In this document: positions 63,871-64,000 of the stretch, one piece after another | Position numbering within the stretch: the stretch's first letter is position 1 | How the letters are laid out: the number at the start of each line of letters is the position of its first letter | Source of the DNA: Flabesymbios commensalis | Taxonomy: Eukaryota > Annelida > Polychaeta > Terebellida > Flabelligeridae | DNA: 64,000 bases | Direction: 5' to 3' | NCBI GenBank assembly: GCA_964017125.1 | Contig: OZ024908.1 | Coordinates: forward strand, 87,034,618 to 87,098,617 | Translations under genes and position numbers: made by a program | The notes under the pieces: generated by a model | What the model saw: only the letters and a program-made list of their open reading frames with translations | Database searches by the model: none | Told to the model about the DNA's origin: nothing

Positions 63871-64000
63871 TTACGCTATAGGCCTATGGAAGAAACACCC
63901 TTTCATCTCCAAAGTGTGAAAACGTAGATTTATCCGTAAAATTAGTATAACATACAGCAGGATATATACATAACAGCGTGAATGCAATTTGATGATCTTT

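Overview
This is a window of animal genomic DNA. It is AT-rich, packed with short intron-borne repeats, and most likely from a lancelet (amphioxus, Branchiostoma). Two things point there. Minisatellites that carry copies of intron-exon borders, a type I recall being described from amphioxus, recur at exon after exon. Small fold-back elements and a two-headed tRNA-derived SINE are also present in large numbers. The species call is an inference; no search was run.

One host gene spans most of the window on the + strand. It is the 3' part of an SLC7-family amino-acid transporter (APC superfamily, LAT/light-chain type). Twelve exons between 14589 and 63343 join through GT-AG splice sites with matching phases into 1,365 nt, that is 454 codons plus a stop, without any adjustment. 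A polyadenylation signal follows at 63387. The N-terminal part (TM1, TM2 and the start of TM3) must lie left of position 1. The introns are 2 kb to 15 kb where repeats have invaded and under 200 bp elsewhere.

The striking feature is at exon edges. Exons 1, 5, 8 and 9 have tandem arrays just upstream that copy the 3' splice site plus the first 25-65 nt of the exon, with units of about 82, 65, 118 and 60 bp. Exons 2, 10 and 11 have copies of the exon end plus 5' splice site just downstream. In every case the true exon is the copy nearest the rest of the exon, so arrays grow only into introns.

Three large DNA elements sit in the introns. The first is a 9.4 kb element at 4656-14049, flanked by TA, which split the exon 1 array in two. 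It holds a 3.2 kb array of a 48-bp unit. The second is a 5.3 kb TA-flanked element at 39010-44341, which itself contains a 3.1 kb element at 40730-43875. The third is a 3.5 kb element with long inverted ends at 26542-30024, which encloses a decayed SAM-like/heptad-repeat gene fragment on the - strand. Three decayed LINE fragments (1080-2435 -, 52600-53180 +, 56200-58030 +) and several SINE copies are also present.

At least five families of about 150-260 bp MITEs share TTAA ends and an internal hairpin. They fill much of the remaining introns, and one copy carries the hairpin of another family. A short exon encoding a signal peptide (55155-55278 +) sits in the 15-kb intron 9 and may be the start of a nested secreted-protein gene. 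I saw no rRNA gene, CRISPR array or recognisable viral or LTR element. Almost all long open frames lie inside tandem repeats and are by-products of repeat periods divisible by three or free of stops.
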